Shown piece by piece: positions 1-8,518 of a stretch of 26,390 nucleotides of DNA. The notes below the pieces were generated by a model. That model worked only from the letters and a program-made list of their open reading frames with translations. It made no database searches and had not been told where the DNA came from. Made by a program: the position numbers and the translations under genes. The DNA is taken from NCBI GenBank assembly GCA_014729615.1, contig WJJQ01000017.1, positions 1 through 26,390 on the forward strand. Reading direction: 5' to 3'. This DNA is from Candidatus Peregrinibacteria bacterium. GTDB lineage: Bacteria > Patescibacteriota > Gracilibacteria > UBA1369. The number at the start of each line of letters is the position of its first letter. Positions within the stretch are counted from its first letter, which is position 1.

Positions 1-1
1 A

Positions 2-634
2 AATAAAACTATTAAATCAGGTGATAATGAAAGTGTGTTTCTTAATGATGTTAAGCAAGAAAAATTTCAGCTTGAAGAAAACTCTAATTTAGAATTGGTG
101 CTTTTCCCCGGAGCTTCAATTAACAATGGTGAGCTGGAAATTGTTTTAAATGGCGAAAACGCATGTGTGAAGGTTTTCGGTTTTGTTTATGGGAAAAATA
201 AGGAATCCTTTGATTTGAAAGTTAAAATTAATCATGAGGCGTTCCATTGCAAGTCGCGAATTGATATTAGATCGGTGCTTTTTAATTCAGCAGAAGTGAA
301 TTTTGAAGGGATTATTAAAATCCCTAAAAAAGGTGAATTTGCGGACACATATTTGAATCATAAAGGTTTAGCATTATCTGACGGTGCGAAATGCCGCTCT
401 ATTCCTTCACTTGAAGTGTTGGCAAGCCAGGTAAAAGCGGGACATAGTGCCGCTATAGGCAAAATAGATGAAAATCTGTTATTCTATATGCTGTCACGCG
501 GTCTAAATGAAAAAGAAGCGATAAAAATGTATACGGAAGGATTTTTATTGGCTCTCAGCGAAATGATAGTAAATGAAGAGTTGCGTGAACAAACCAAATT
601 ATCCCTAAATAAAAGCATCTATGGACCAAGTTAA
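2..634 (+). CDS. sufD: SufD-like component of SUF Fe-S assembly scaffold (5' end cut by window)
   Basis: The product matches the C-terminal SufB/SufD beta-helix core, which works with the SufC ATPase in building Fe-S clusters in the cytoplasm. The visible signature is AGHSAAIGKIDENLLFYM followed by SRGLNEKEAIKMYTEGF, near residues 136-170 counted from GTG 35, which is the family's characteristic end region. The frame is open back to base 2 with no ATG before GTG 35, so the gene probably begins outside the window. It is short for SufD (over 400 residues in E. coli), but short versions are plausible in reduced genomes. Its 3' end overlaps sufS by 14 nt. SufB versus SufD cannot be decided from this fragment; SufD is preferred because it sits directly before sufS. 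Confidence 0.8.
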   Translation, partial: NKTIKSGDNESVFLNDVKQEKFQLEENSNLELVLFPGASINNGELEIVLNGENACVKVFGFVYGKNKESFDLKVKINHEAFHCKSRIDIRSVLFNSAEVNFEGIIKIPKKGEFADTYLNHKGLALSDGAKCRSIPSLEVLASQVKAGHSAAIGKIDENLLFYMLSRGLNEKEAIKMYTEGFLLALSEMIVNEELREQTKLSLNKSIYGPS

Positions 635-1847
635 GAAACTTCGAAATGACTTCCCTATACTTAAAGGTAAACTAATCGGTCGTCCTTTAATATATTTGGA
701 TAATGCGGCAACCACGCAAAAGCCCAATCAGGTAATTAGTAAACTTTGCGAGTTTTACGAAAATTATAACTCTAATATACACCGAGCAGTGTATGCAATT
801 TCAGAAGAAGCGACCATTGCATATGAACAAGTGCGCACGAAAATTGCCGATTTTTTAAAAGCGGAGGATCCGGCTGAAATTATTTTTACACGTGGAACGA
901 CTGAATCCATAAATTTAATAGCATACAGTTATGGAGAAAAAAACATAAAGAAAGGTGATGAAATTGTAGTGAGCGATCTTGAGCATCATTCAAATTTCCT
1001 GCCCTGGAAAGCGCTTTGCGAAAGAAAGGGGGCAAAGCTGAAAGTCTTGGAAAGCGATGAAAAAGGTGACTTTGTAAATATTAAAGACGTTATCGGCAAG
1101 AAAACCAAACTCATCGCAGTCACATTGATGTCTAACGCAATTGGCCTGATTCCAAATTTGAAAGAAGTTTTTGAGGCGGGCAAAAAAGCCGGCGCCAAGA
1201 TTCTTTTGGATGGCGCGCAATATGTGCCGCATTTTGGTTTTAGTCTTGAAGAAACGGATCCCGACTTTCTTGTGTTTTCGGGTCATAAAATGTTGGGGCC
1301 AATGGGAGTTGGCGTTCTTTATGTTAAAATGGAAACGCTTGAAGAAATGGATCCGTTTTTATATGGAGGGGAGATGGTAACTGAAGTAACTGAAAAAGAC
1401 GTTACCTGGAATGATTTGCCATATAAGTTTGAGGCGGGAACGCCTTCGGTTGCGGATGTTATTTCTTTCGGAGCGGCACTCGATTATTTAGACAAAATTG
1501 ACATGACAGAAATGCAAAACCATATTAATGACCTAACTGAATATGCCTTTAAGCAATTAAATAAAATTGATGAAATAAGCATTGTCAGCCCCGACAACAC
1601 AGATATAAACGGTGGGGTGATAGCATTTAATGTAGACGACGTGCATCCTCATGATGTTGGAACAATTTTAGACAAAGAAGGGATTGCGGTTCGTACGGGT
1701 CATCATTGCGCACAACCTTTAATGAATAAACTGGGCTTAACGGGCACGGTTAGAATTAGTTTTTATCTTTATAATACCAAAGAAGAAATTGAGATTTTGG
1801 TAAACGCATTGAAAAAAGTGCAGGAAATATTTTTTAATGAAGAGTAA
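621..1847 (+). CDS. sufS: Cysteine desulfurase SufS (PLP-dependent)
   Basis: Group II cysteine desulfurase, 408 residues, the usual length. It removes sulfur from cysteine to form alanine and a protein persulfide that is passed to the scaffold. The PLP-binding lysine is K223 in SGHKMLGPMGVG. The persulfide cysteine is C363 in RTGHHCAQP. The N-terminal YLDNAATTQKP and the EHHSNFLPW motif (PLP stacking and binding) are intact. ATG 621 overlaps the end of sufD and the stop is immediately followed by the sufU ATG, so translation is probably coupled. No SD precedes the start, as for most genes here. No missing catalytic residue was seen. Confidence 0.97.
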   Translation: MDQVKKLRNDFPILKGKLIGRPLIYLDNAATTQKPNQVISKLCEFYENYNSNIHRAVYAISEEATIAYEQVRTKIADFLKAEDPAEIIFTRGTTESINLIAYSYGEKNIKKGDEIVVSDLEHHSNFLPWKALCERKGAKLKVLESDEKGDFVNIKDVIGKKTKLIAVTLMSNAIGLIPNLKEVFEAGKKAGAKILLDGAQYVPHFGFSLEETDPDFLVFSGHKMLGPMGVGVLYVKMETLEEMDPFLYGGEMVTEVTEKDVTWNDLPYKFEAGTPSVADVISFGAALDYLDKIDMTEMQNHINDLTEYAFKQLNKIDEISIVSPDNTDINGGVIAFNVDDVHPHDVGTILDKEGIAVRTGHHCAQPLMNKLGLTGTVRISFYLYNTKEEIEILVNALKKVQEIFFNEE

Positions 1848-2222
1848 ATGGATTTGTACGCGGAATTAATATTGGACCATTATAAAAATCCCCGAAATTT
1901 TAAAGAACTTGAAAAAGCAGACATAGTTTTTGAAGACAATAATCCGCTTTGCGGTGACAAAGTGAAAATTTTTCTTAAAGTTGAAAATGAACAAATAAAA
2001 GAAGTGTCTTTCATGGGTGTCGGTTGTGCCATTTCAATTGCCGCCTCCTCTATGATTTCAGAAATTGTTATGAATAAGACTTATGAAGATGTTTTTAAAA
2101 TCGATAAAAACCAGGTGGAAAAAATGATGGGTGCGGAACTAAGTGTTTCGAGAGTTAAATGTGCCATGCTAGGACTGAGCGCAATTAAAAAAGCAATTAA
2201 AATTTTACAGAATGAAAAATAA
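1848..2222 (+). CDS. sufU: SufU/IscU-like Fe-S scaffold or sulfur-transfer protein
   Basis: NifU/IscU N-terminal family, 124 residues. The three conserved cysteines are C35 (NPLCGD, with D37), C60 (GVGCAIS) and C105 (RVKCAML). K104 stands where IscU has the conserved His before the last Cys, which is a SufU trait. However, the C60-C105 spacing of 45 is close to IscU and lacks the roughly 20-residue insertion usual for SufU. Placement directly after sufS fits the SufU role of a zinc-bound sulfur acceptor that activates SufS (established for Gram-positive SUF systems). Its end overlaps the next gene by 11 nt. SufU is preferred over IscU because of the operon and the missing His. Confidence 0.88.
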   Translation: MDLYAELILDHYKNPRNFKELEKADIVFEDNNPLCGDKVKIFLKVENEQIKEVSFMGVGCAISIAASSMISEIVMNKTYEDVFKIDKNQVEKMMGAELSVSRVKCAMLGLSAIKKAIKILQNEK

Positions 2223-2529
2223 AGTGCTAAGCCCTAGGAGTAAATATTATAAAGTTCTTAACCAGGTTATTGATCCCGAACTGGGACTTGGGATCGCTGA
2301 CATGGGCTTGATTTATGGTATAAAAGTTCGAAAAGGGATTGCAAAAGTATTGATGACTTTCACAACTCTCGGTTGTCCGGCCGGTCCTCAAATTACGCAA
2401 GATGTAACGGATATATTAATGCTTCAGAATAATATTGATGACGTATTAATTGAAGTAACGTTTGATCCTCCATGGAGCTTAGATATGATGAAGGAAGAAG
2501 TAAGAGCCATGATATACGGTAATATATAA
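2212..2529 (+). CDS. MIP18/DUF59-family Fe-S maturation factor (SufT/PaaD-like)
   Basis: A 105-residue MIP18-family protein. Members called SufT or PaaD-like help mature Fe-S proteins. The family pattern is visible: VIDPELGLGIADMGLIYGI near the N-terminus, then TTLGCPAGP with its conserved cysteine, then TFDPPWSLDMM near the C-terminus. It starts inside the end of sufU in another frame and ends 2 nt before the HAD gene, so it belongs to the SUF operon. The symbol sufT is plausible but the exact subfamily cannot be fixed by eye. Confidence 0.88.
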   Translation: MKNKVLSPRSKYYKVLNQVIDPELGLGIADMGLIYGIKVRKGIAKVLMTFTTLGCPAGPQITQDVTDILMLQNNIDDVLIEVTFDPPWSLDMMKEEVRAMIYGNI

Positions 2530-2531
2530 TT

Positions 2532-3401
2532 ATGAGTGATTTGCTTGAAAAACAAAGAAGTCTGTTCGTTGAAGCCTTGAAGGACAATTACAAGGCATGT
2601 GTTTTTGACATCGACGGTACGTTGACTGACACAACCGCCAATGCTATACCCCCAGCCCTATTGGATAAATTATCATTACTTTCTAAAAATGGCTATTGCG
2701 CGCTTTGCACGGGCCGACGCTTTGGAAGAGCCTATGAAATCCTGGAAAATCTTTTAGAGGAAAGACCTGAATTGAAAAGGAATTGGTTTTTCATTTGTGA
2801 GAATGGGTCAATTGGGTATCGCTATGATATTAAAAATGATCAGTATATAGAATTATATAGAATTGATTATCCTTATGGGGAAGACCACAGAAAAAGATTA
2901 ATCGATGAATTGAGTAAAGCTTTAAAAGGTGTAATGAAGCAAATACACGTAGCCGAAGTTGCTTTGGCTGTTAGTTCTAAAAGCAGATGGCAGGGGTCTA
3001 AAGATATTGTAAAACAAGAGTGTGATGAAATGGTTGCGCGTACTATTCCCGTTCTTAAAAAAATGGATACTGAAAAACTGCTTGTTGTGTGCAATGCCGG
3101 AAACACGATCAATATTTTACACAAAGACGGCAATAAAGATTATGGCGTTAAATCTTTGTATAATTTTCTTGTTCAGCAAAAGGTGATGAAAAATCATAAT
3201 CAAATTGTTTGTATAGGTGATCAGGGGCAACCGGGAGGAAATGATGAAGCTTTCTTGTCGGGATCATGCGGAACTTCTTTTACGGTTGGAAATGGTCATC
3301 CTTTAAATGAAATTCCATTACCGGTTTTTGACAATAAAGGGAATATTGTGTTCGGGCCCAATGCAACATTGAATTTGATTTCCCGCTTGCAATTTGTTTA
3401 A
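2532..3401 (+). CDS. HAD-superfamily phosphatase (type IIB-like)
   Basis: Haloacid-dehalogenase fold hydrolase, 289 residues. Motif I is FDIDGTLTD with nucleophile D26 and D28. The motif II region is CALCTGRRF. Motif IV is GDQGQPGGND (G229-D238), which supplies the magnesium ligands. The long cap between them and the GDQ..GND form resemble the Cof/sugar-phosphatase branch. The substrate cannot be inferred. It follows the sufT-like gene by 2 nt and so is probably cotranscribed, though a direct role in Fe-S assembly is not implied. Confidence 0.85.
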   Translation: MSDLLEKQRSLFVEALKDNYKACVFDIDGTLTDTTANAIPPALLDKLSLLSKNGYCALCTGRRFGRAYEILENLLEERPELKRNWFFICENGSIGYRYDIKNDQYIELYRIDYPYGEDHRKRLIDELSKALKGVMKQIHVAEVALAVSSKSRWQGSKDIVKQECDEMVARTIPVLKKMDTEKLLVVCNAGNTINILHKDGNKDYGVKSLYNFLVQQKVMKNHNQIVCIGDQGQPGGNDEAFLSGSCGTSFTVGNGHPLNEIPLPVFDNKGNIVFGPNATLNLISRLQFV

Positions 3402-3415
3402 GTGCGGTAGAAACC

Positions 3416-3444
3416 TTGTCGCTACGACGTGTAAGGTGTAGAAT
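3416..3444 (+). promoter_or_regulatory. Sigma70-type promoter for the NYN gene
   Basis: TTGTCG, 17-nt spacer, TAGAAT (5 of 6 at -10). An inverted repeat GTCG-cta-CGAC overlaps the -35 box. The expected transcription start is about 3451, which gives a leader of about 18 nt to ATG 3469. Confidence 0.5.
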
Positions 3445-3468
3445 TGGAAGTAATAATAATTGAAAAAA

Positions 3469-4032
3469 ATGAATAACAAAATGAAACATGCGGCTCAGCG
3501 AGTGGGAATTTTTATAGATACGCAAAATTTATACCATTCAGCCAAATCTTTTTATAATTCTCATGTAAACTATAAAGCTCTTGTTCAAGAAGCAGTTTCA
3601 GGGCGTCATTTGGTGCGGGCCATTGCTTATGTAATAAGATCCGAAGCAATGACGGAAACAAAATTTTTTGATGCTTTGGTGGACCTTGGTATAGAAACCC
3701 GCGTCAAAGATTTACAGGTTTTTTACTCAGGTGAAAAAAAGGCGGACTGGGATGTTGGATTAGCAATCGATATCGTACGCTTAAGCGAAAAGCTTGATAC
3801 TGTCGTACTGGTAAGTGGTGATGGAGATTTTACGGAAGTTTTGAAATATGTGCGTTCACGAGGCTTACGTGCGGAGGTGATTTCTTTTAAGAAAACTTCA
3901 TCGGCGGTTTTGACTTCAGAAGCAGATGCTTTTACTGATCTTGGTTCAGATCCGGGAAAATTTTTAATTCCGGTTTCCGGGAAACTCCTTAAATCGGGCA
4001 GGGTTTCAAAAGTAAGAAAAAAAAGAAAATAA
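3469..4032 (+). CDS. NYN-domain protein, LabA/DUF88 type (putative RNase)
   Basis: NYN (PIN-like) fold. Acidic metal-site residues are visible: D17 and N20 in GIFIDTQNLY, D93 and D95 in ADWDVGLAID, D101, and SGDGDF around 116-121. Family members are predicted metal-dependent RNases or regulators; the target is unknown. The tail is very basic (KVRKKRK), consistent with nucleic-acid binding. A TTG at 3460 and an ATG at 3481 are alternative starts; ATG 3469 is chosen from the promoter position. The trxB-like gene follows after 18 nt and is probably cotranscribed. Confidence 0.85.
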   Translation: MNNKMKHAAQRVGIFIDTQNLYHSAKSFYNSHVNYKALVQEAVSGRHLVRAIAYVIRSEAMTETKFFDALVDLGIETRVKDLQVFYSGEKKADWDVGLAIDIVRLSEKLDTVVLVSGDGDFTEVLKYVRSRGLRAEVISFKKTSSAVLTSEADAFTDLGSDPGKFLIPVSGKLLKSGRVSKVRKKRK

Positions 4033-4050
4033 TTTTTTAATCAAAAAACT

Positions 4051-4995
4051 ATGTCAGATAAGATTTATGACCTTTTGATAGTGGGGGCTGGCTGTAGTGG
4101 AGCCAGTGGCGCCATGTATGCCTCCAGACTGAACCTTGATACCATTATGGTTGCAGAACTGCCCGGAGGCCTTATTACAACAACTCATCTGGTTGAAAAC
4201 TGGCCCGGTATTAAAAGTATAAGCGGTCCGGATTTAGCCATGTCAATTGTTGATCACGCAACTTCGTTTGGTGTACCCATGAAAAATGAAAAAGTGAAAG
4301 AAATAGTAAAAGCTGTCGACAATGTTGAAGATGGTAAAAAGAGCGGTTATGTAGTAAAAACAAGTTCATCTGAATACAAGGCTAAGACAGTTCTGATCGC
4401 CACAGGGACTGAACATAAACATTTGAATGTACCCGGCGAAAAGGAACTTGCCAATAAAGGTGTATCTTATTGTGCATTATGTGACGGTGCCTTTTATAAA
4501 GACAAAGTTGTTTGTACTGTTGGCGGTGGCGACAGTGCTGCCAAAGAAGCTTTGTTGTTAACTGAATATGCAAAGAAAGTCTTCATTCTTGTGCGTGGTA
4601 AAAAGTTAAAAGCTGAACCAGTTAATCTGGATAGAGTAGAAAAAAATGAAAAAATTGAGATTATGTATGAAACGGAAATTGCTGAAATATTAGGAGATGA
4701 AAAAGTTGAGAAACTAAAATTAAAAAACGGTGATGATATGGAAATGGATGGAGTATTTATTGCAATTGGACACAACGCACTTTCTAAGTTGGCAAAAGAT
4801 TTGCAAGTGGGACTTAATCAGTGGAATGAAATTAAAATTAACCGTCGAAGTGAGACGAGTGTGCCAGGTATTTATTCAGCCGGTGACGTTACCGACAACG
4901 AATTTAAGCAGGCTATTACAGGTTCGGCTGAAGCCGTGACTGCCGCTTATTTCGCGTCGGATTATATTGCCAAAAACGAGATTGTTTTTAATTAA
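4051..4995 (+). CDS. trxB: Thioredoxin-disulfide reductase-like flavoprotein
   Basis: 314 residues, the usual TrxB length. The FAD-binding motif is GAGCSG (12-17). GGLITTTHLVENWPG is a TrxB hallmark. The redox pair is C141-A-L-C144. The nucleotide-binding turn is GGGDSA (158-163). The C-terminal FAD motif YSAGDV is present. It would reduce thioredoxin or a similar partner. The segment that normally binds the NADPH 2'-phosphate (HRR..R in E. coli TrxB) reads VRGKKLKAEP (181-190), so the electron donor may differ. Its stop codon overlaps that of the convergent pepA within TTAA. Confidence 0.88.
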   Translation: MSDKIYDLLIVGAGCSGASGAMYASRLNLDTIMVAELPGGLITTTHLVENWPGIKSISGPDLAMSIVDHATSFGVPMKNEKVKEIVKAVDNVEDGKKSGYVVKTSSSEYKAKTVLIATGTEHKHLNVPGEKELANKGVSYCALCDGAFYKDKVVCTVGGGDSAAKEALLLTEYAKKVFILVRGKKLKAEPVNLDRVEKNEKIEIMYETEIAEILGDEKVEKLKLKNGDDMEMDGVFIAIGHNALSKLAKDLQVGLNQWNEIKINRRSETSVPGIYSAGDVTDNEFKQAITGSAEAVTAAYFASDYIAKNEIVFN

Positions 4996-6440
4996 CCCTC
5001 CAAGTATTTTGTTAACAATCTGACTCCGAATCCGGTTGAATGTTGATTGTCGAAACTTTTTGGAAACTTGGACCAGGCAACTCCCGCAATGTCTATATGC
5101 GCCCATTTTGCTTTATCCACAAAGTGTTCAAGAAAAGCCGCCGCGGTCGATGACCCTGCCAGACCCGTATTGGTTACATTTTTAAGGTCGGCCAATGATC
5201 CTTCAGTACGCTTTTTAAAGTCTTCATGAATAGGGAGTTCCCAACATAGCTCATCGGTCTCCTCCCCCGCTTTTAATATTTGTTGTGACAGATCTTTATT
5301 ATTTCCAAATACGCCTGCGTAGCGGTCGCCCAGAGCAACAAGAATTGCTCCGGTTAATGTAGCAAGGTCTATAACCGCTTCAGGTTTATATTTCTTTACT
5401 CCATACGAAAGTGCGTCAGCCAGAATTAATCTTCCCTCTGCATCTGTATTCAATACCTCGATGGTTTTTCCGTTATACGCGGTTATTATGTCATCTACTT
5501 TGTAAGCGTTGCTACTTACTAAGTTTTCTGTTAATGGAGTTATTCCAATGACATGTTTTTTTATGCCCAATTTTTTTAGTACTTTGAAAAGACCAAAGAC
5601 TGTAGCCGCCCCCGCCATGTCTTTTTTCATGTCGGTTATTGCGCCGGTTGGTTTCAAGTTATAACCGCCTGAATCAAAAGTGACTCCCTTACCAACAACC
5701 ATAATCGGTTTTTTGTTTGTTGCGCCTTTTGGTTTATATTCCATTACAACCAGTTTGGCTCCTATGGTGCTTCCCGCATTTACCGCCAGAATTGCACCCA
5801 TCTTCATTTTTTGCAGTTGCTTCTTGTCGTAAATGGAAATTTTATATCCGTTTTCTTTTGCAATTTTTTTCGCTTCCGCCGCCAGAGTGTTTGCATTGGC
5901 ATAATTATTTGGCGCGTTGACCATATCTCTGGTTTCATTTACAGACTCTGCAAGTATTTGACCTTTTTTCACTTTGTCCGATAAAATTTTCGTTTCTTTT
6001 TTTACGATTAGGTTAACTTCTTTGATTAATTTTTTTTCTGCTTTTTCTTTATTTTTTCCGGTTTGAAATTTACCGGCGTTGAAGTTGCTTAAAATTATTC
6101 CCTCCACTAACTCCTGCGCAAAATTTAGAGATTGTTCAGGAAGGAATATGTTAAATTCATTGGCTTTTTGGGATCCGGCCATTTTAACGCATGTCGCACC
6201 GAATTCACGAATTTTTGCTGATTTCAGTTTTTTTGATTCTCCCAAACTTATTAAAACTATTTGCGAGTTGTCGGGTAAATATTTTTTTTCTCCCGACTCT
6301 TTTTTAAATTCTTTTTCCAGAGTTTTTATATTCTTTGTTGCTGTCGGTATGTCTGATGCAGACAATTTTTGATCTTTAAAAACCGGGATGATTGTAAAAA
6401 GATTTTTTTTAGATATGTTTTTCTTAATGTGTATTTTCAT
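4992..6440 (-). CDS. pepA: Leucyl aminopeptidase (M17 family)
   Basis: M17 dinuclear-metal aminopeptidase, 482 residues. It releases N-terminal residues from peptides in the cytoplasm. The catalytic half is intact: VGKGVTFDSGGYNLKP (metal and catalytic lysine), KKDMAGAATV, and the family signature NTDAEGRLILADAL. The N-terminal third is weakly conserved, as usual. ATG 6440 overlaps the stop of the upstream Nudix gene (ATGA), so the two form a coupled operon. Confidence 0.95.
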   Translation of the reverse strand: MKIHIKKNISKKNLFTIIPVFKDQKLSASDIPTATKNIKTLEKEFKKESGEKKYLPDNSQIVLISLGESKKLKSAKIREFGATCVKMAGSQKANEFNIFLPEQSLNFAQELVEGIILSNFNAGKFQTGKNKEKAEKKLIKEVNLIVKKETKILSDKVKKGQILAESVNETRDMVNAPNNYANANTLAAEAKKIAKENGYKISIYDKKQLQKMKMGAILAVNAGSTIGAKLVVMEYKPKGATNKKPIMVVGKGVTFDSGGYNLKPTGAITDMKKDMAGAATVFGLFKVLKKLGIKKHVIGITPLTENLVSSNAYKVDDIITAYNGKTIEVLNTDAEGRLILADALSYGVKKYKPEAVIDLATLTGAILVALGDRYAGVFGNNKDLSQQILKAGEETDELCWELPIHEDFKKRTEGSLADLKNVTNTGLAGSSTAAAFLEHFVDKAKWAHIDIAGVAWSKFPKSFDNQHSTGFGVRLLTKYLEG

Positions 6441-6865
6441 AAATCAATTTGGTTAAGATAAGTTTCCGCCTTTCGAAGAAGTTCACGCGCATTTTCGAAA
6501 GTTAATTTTTTTAAAGTGTTTTCATAGTTTTGCCATTCTGATCCTTTATGTTCATGAGAAATCTTTATTTCGCTTTCTTCGGTGCGAGCAAGAAAGAAAA
6601 CAACATTTTTCTGAATAAGGAAACCGGCGTGAAAAAATTCATATTCTATTGAGTATTTGTATCCTTCAATTATTTCAACGTGTCGTATGCCCGTTTCTTC
6701 GAAAAGCTCTCTTACTGCTGCTTCTTGTTCGCTTTCACCGGGTTCTATGTGCCCCTTGGGAAACTCAATGTGTCCTCCCGGATAGTGAAGCAATAGGTAT
6801 TTTCTTTCATTACCCTCATAACTGAATATTACAAATCCGGCGGAATGTTCCTGTCTTTTTTTCAT
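6437..6865 (-). CDS. Nudix hydrolase, Ap4A-hydrolase-like
   Basis: 142 residues with a full Nudix box running from G38 to I60 (E44, R52, E53, E56 and E57 in place). The start RQEHSAGFVIF and the FPKGHIEPGE stretch resemble bis(5'-nucleosyl)-tetraphosphatase-type members; the actual substrate is not known. The gene overlaps pepA by 4 nt. A TATGAT box lies about 15 nt upstream of the ATG, but its -35 region (TGGCAT) is poor. Confidence 0.88.
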   Translation of the reverse strand: MKKRQEHSAGFVIFSYEGNERKYLLLHYPGGHIEFPKGHIEPGESEQEAAVRELFEETGIRHVEIIEGYKYSIEYEFFHAGFLIQKNVVFFLARTEESEIKISHEHKGSEWQNYENTLKKLTFENARELLRKAETYLNQIDL

Positions 6866-6916
6866 ATATAACTTTTTATCATATTTTTTTATTTTGATCT
6901 ATGCCAGATGTTTTTT

Positions 6917-6947
6917 TTGCCTTGAATCCTTTTGAAAAATGTATAAT
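6917..6947 (+). promoter_or_regulatory. Promoter for the 181-residue unknown gene
   Basis: A perfect TATAAT at 6942-6947. The best -35 is TTGCCT with a long 19-nt spacer. The predicted start near 6954 gives a leader of about 23 nt to ATG 6977. Confidence 0.5.
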
Positions 6948-6976
6948 AAATTTGTCAGAATTTTTGTTTTTTTTTT

Positions 6977-7522
6977 ATGGAGAGATTAGAAGGCAATGCA
7001 CATAATGAAAATGAATTGGAGCGGAGGCGCGCCATTTTGGAAAAAATAAAGGATGGTAGTTTTTTTTATTGTTACACTTTAGGTTATTTGCGCAAGTGTC
7101 TGGATGAGTTAAACCTACCTCAAACCGCCGAAGAAACACTTGTGAACATGTCCGCAAGTTATTCATGGCATTTTTTAACAAAGGATGACGCAATGGGCTA
7201 TATTAAGGTAAATCCCGATATTGGTTTTTCACTTATAGTTATTAAACAGCCTATGCAAGATTTTGACGACATTTGCGTCAACAAGTTTCAAATATGGCTA
7301 ACGTTAAAAGAGTTTTCAACTAATTTCACACCTGAGCTTGCCAGGCTGATCGACTCTGTTTCGGTACCATATTTCGAAACACCGGATTTGGATTTAAAGG
7401 GGACCAATTCCCTAATAAGGAAGGGCTTACGCAAAGTTCGCCGTAACAGTTTTTCTGAATCTATTGCATCTACCCAAGCAGCCCTTTACGACCAGTTACA
7501 AACGGTACTCGGGAATAAATAA
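6977..7522 (+). CDS. Hypothetical protein
   Basis: 181 residues, not recognised. It is soluble, with no signal peptide or membrane helix. It has a charged N-terminal helix (ELERRRAILEKIKDG), a mixed aromatic middle and a basic stretch LIRKGLRKVRRNS near 146-158. It is a single gene with its own promoter and a strong downstream terminator, divergent from the Nudix gene. No function can be assigned. Confidence 0.75.
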   Translation: MERLEGNAHNENELERRRAILEKIKDGSFFYCYTLGYLRKCLDELNLPQTAEETLVNMSASYSWHFLTKDDAMGYIKVNPDIGFSLIVIKQPMQDFDDICVNKFQIWLTLKEFSTNFTPELARLIDSVSVPYFETPDLDLKGTNSLIRKGLRKVRRNSFSESIASTQAALYDQLQTVLGNK

Positions 7523-7574
7523 ACCCATATGGTGACGACCCACCATCAACGGATTGTGTTGCAATCTTTATAAA

Positions 7575-7604
7575 AAAATAGCGGCTTATATAAGCCGCTA
7601 TTTT
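7575..7604. terminator. Bidirectional intrinsic terminator
   Basis: A 30-nt perfect palindrome, AAAATAGCGGCTTA-TA-TAAGCCGCTATTTT, with A and T tracts on both flanks. It lies between the convergent 6977 gene and the MscS-like gene and can stop transcription from either side. Two smaller hairpins (ATGGTG/CACCAT at 7529-7546 and GATTG/CAATC just after) precede it. Confidence 0.92.
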
Positions 7605-7653
7605 AGTTTTACTATTATGCCGTATGTTAATTATGGTGAGTCAACAAATGGGA

Positions 7654-8337
7654 TTATTTTATTTTCCAATTTTTTTCAATCCATTTTTTAGCTTGCTCCT
7701 TTCCGCCCAAACCAAAGGAAAGTCCAACGCCTAAAGCAAGCATTGCTACAAATCCCGTAAATAAAATCTGAATTAGTTCTATAGCAACTCCAAGCTGAAT
7801 TATAGCTGACAGTAAGGCGAATATTACAATGGACCATTTTCCCAAAAGCGCCAGCATGTGTGCTGTACCTTTTGTAACCTTAGATGTTTTTGCTGACTTT
7901 TCAATAACGTCATAAACAAACTGGCCGAATACAAGACCAATCGCCAAAATCAAAACCGCAATCACCACGTTTGGCAGATAGAAGGCAACTTGATTTAAGA
8001 AATCGACAACCTTTGTAAACTGAAGAATCTCAACTACAGCAATCAAGGTCACGATGATGAAAAACCATTTTACAATATCACCGATCAACGATGAAAAATT
8101 CACTTTCACACCGGCAGTGTTTAGCTTTTTAATCATGTCTATCTTTTTCAAAAGCGAGTCAATTTTCGTGAATGTGACCAGCTTATAAACCAGGCGGCCA
8201 AGTAAGTTAGCCAGAATAAGCCCAATGATAAGCACGATTAACGCACCAACCAATTCGGGTATAAATGAAACAATTTGCGCCCAGACATTATTAAGAGATG
8301 CCTGAATAGCTTCACGCCAAGTTTCAAAATAATTCAT
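7654..8337 (-). CDS. Mechanosensitive-channel-like TM-helix protein (MscS-related)
   Basis: 227 residues with about five hydrophobic segments: near 24-48, 84-105, 118-143, 168-190 and 193-210. The end GVGLSFGLGGKEQAKKWIEK is the typical pore-helix end of conserved TM-helix repeat proteins. The soluble C-terminal MscS beta domain is missing, so it is a minimal membrane version. It probably has an osmotic or envelope role in the inner membrane. The start follows its promoter with a leader of about 36 nt. Confidence 0.82.
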   Translation of the reverse strand: MNYFETWREAIQASLNNVWAQIVSFIPELVGALIVLIIGLILANLLGRLVYKLVTFTKIDSLLKKIDMIKKLNTAGVKVNFSSLIGDIVKWFFIIVTLIAVVEILQFTKVVDFLNQVAFYLPNVVIAVLILAIGLVFGQFVYDVIEKSAKTSKVTKGTAHMLALLGKWSIVIFALLSAIIQLGVAIELIQILFTGFVAMLALGVGLSFGLGGKEQAKKWIEKNWKIK

Positions 8338-8379
8338 ATTTTATTGAATTAAGGGATATTAGGGATTCAATTAATATCG

Positions 8380-8408
8380 ATTGTATCAAAATTGTATTCA
8401 GGATGCAA
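8380..8408 (-). promoter_or_regulatory. Promoter of the MscS-like gene, with inverted repeat in the leader
   Basis: On the minus strand: TTGCAT, 17-nt spacer, TACAAT. The same two hexamers and spacing occur before the PilM-like gene. In the leader an ATTGAAT/ATTCAAT inverted repeat (8343-8349 and 8365-8371) brackets two AGGGAT copies and could be an operator. Confidence 0.6.
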
Positions 8409-8438
8409 CATCCCCCCGTATTTAAACGGGAGGATGTT
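8407..8438 (-). terminator. Strong hairpin downstream of the M23 gene
   Basis: 13-position stem with one mismatch (8407-8419 with 8426-8438) around a 6-nt loop. It lacks a clear U tract on the minus strand, so termination is likely but not certain. It also touches the -35 box of the MscS-like promoter. Confidence 0.45.
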
Positions 8439-8488
8439 AATAATTCCAAGGACGCTGACATCAATCATGCATCAGCATCACCAAAGTT

Positions 8489-8517
8489 ACCGCCCGAACC
8501 TCAATGATTCGAGCGGT
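8489..8517 (-). terminator. Hairpin directly after the M23 stop codon
   Basis: 10-position stem with one mismatch (ACCGC.CGAA with TTCG.GCGGT) around a 9-nt loop, beginning two bases beyond the stop codon. There is no U tract. It may act in 3'-end protection or termination together with the next hairpin. Confidence 0.45.
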
Positions 8518-8518
8518 T

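Noticed and set aside
3405..3445. Terminator after the HAD gene (ACCTT...AAGGT hairpin)
   Set aside because: No U tract and it overlaps a good promoter, so the symmetry is better explained as part of the promoter or an operator.
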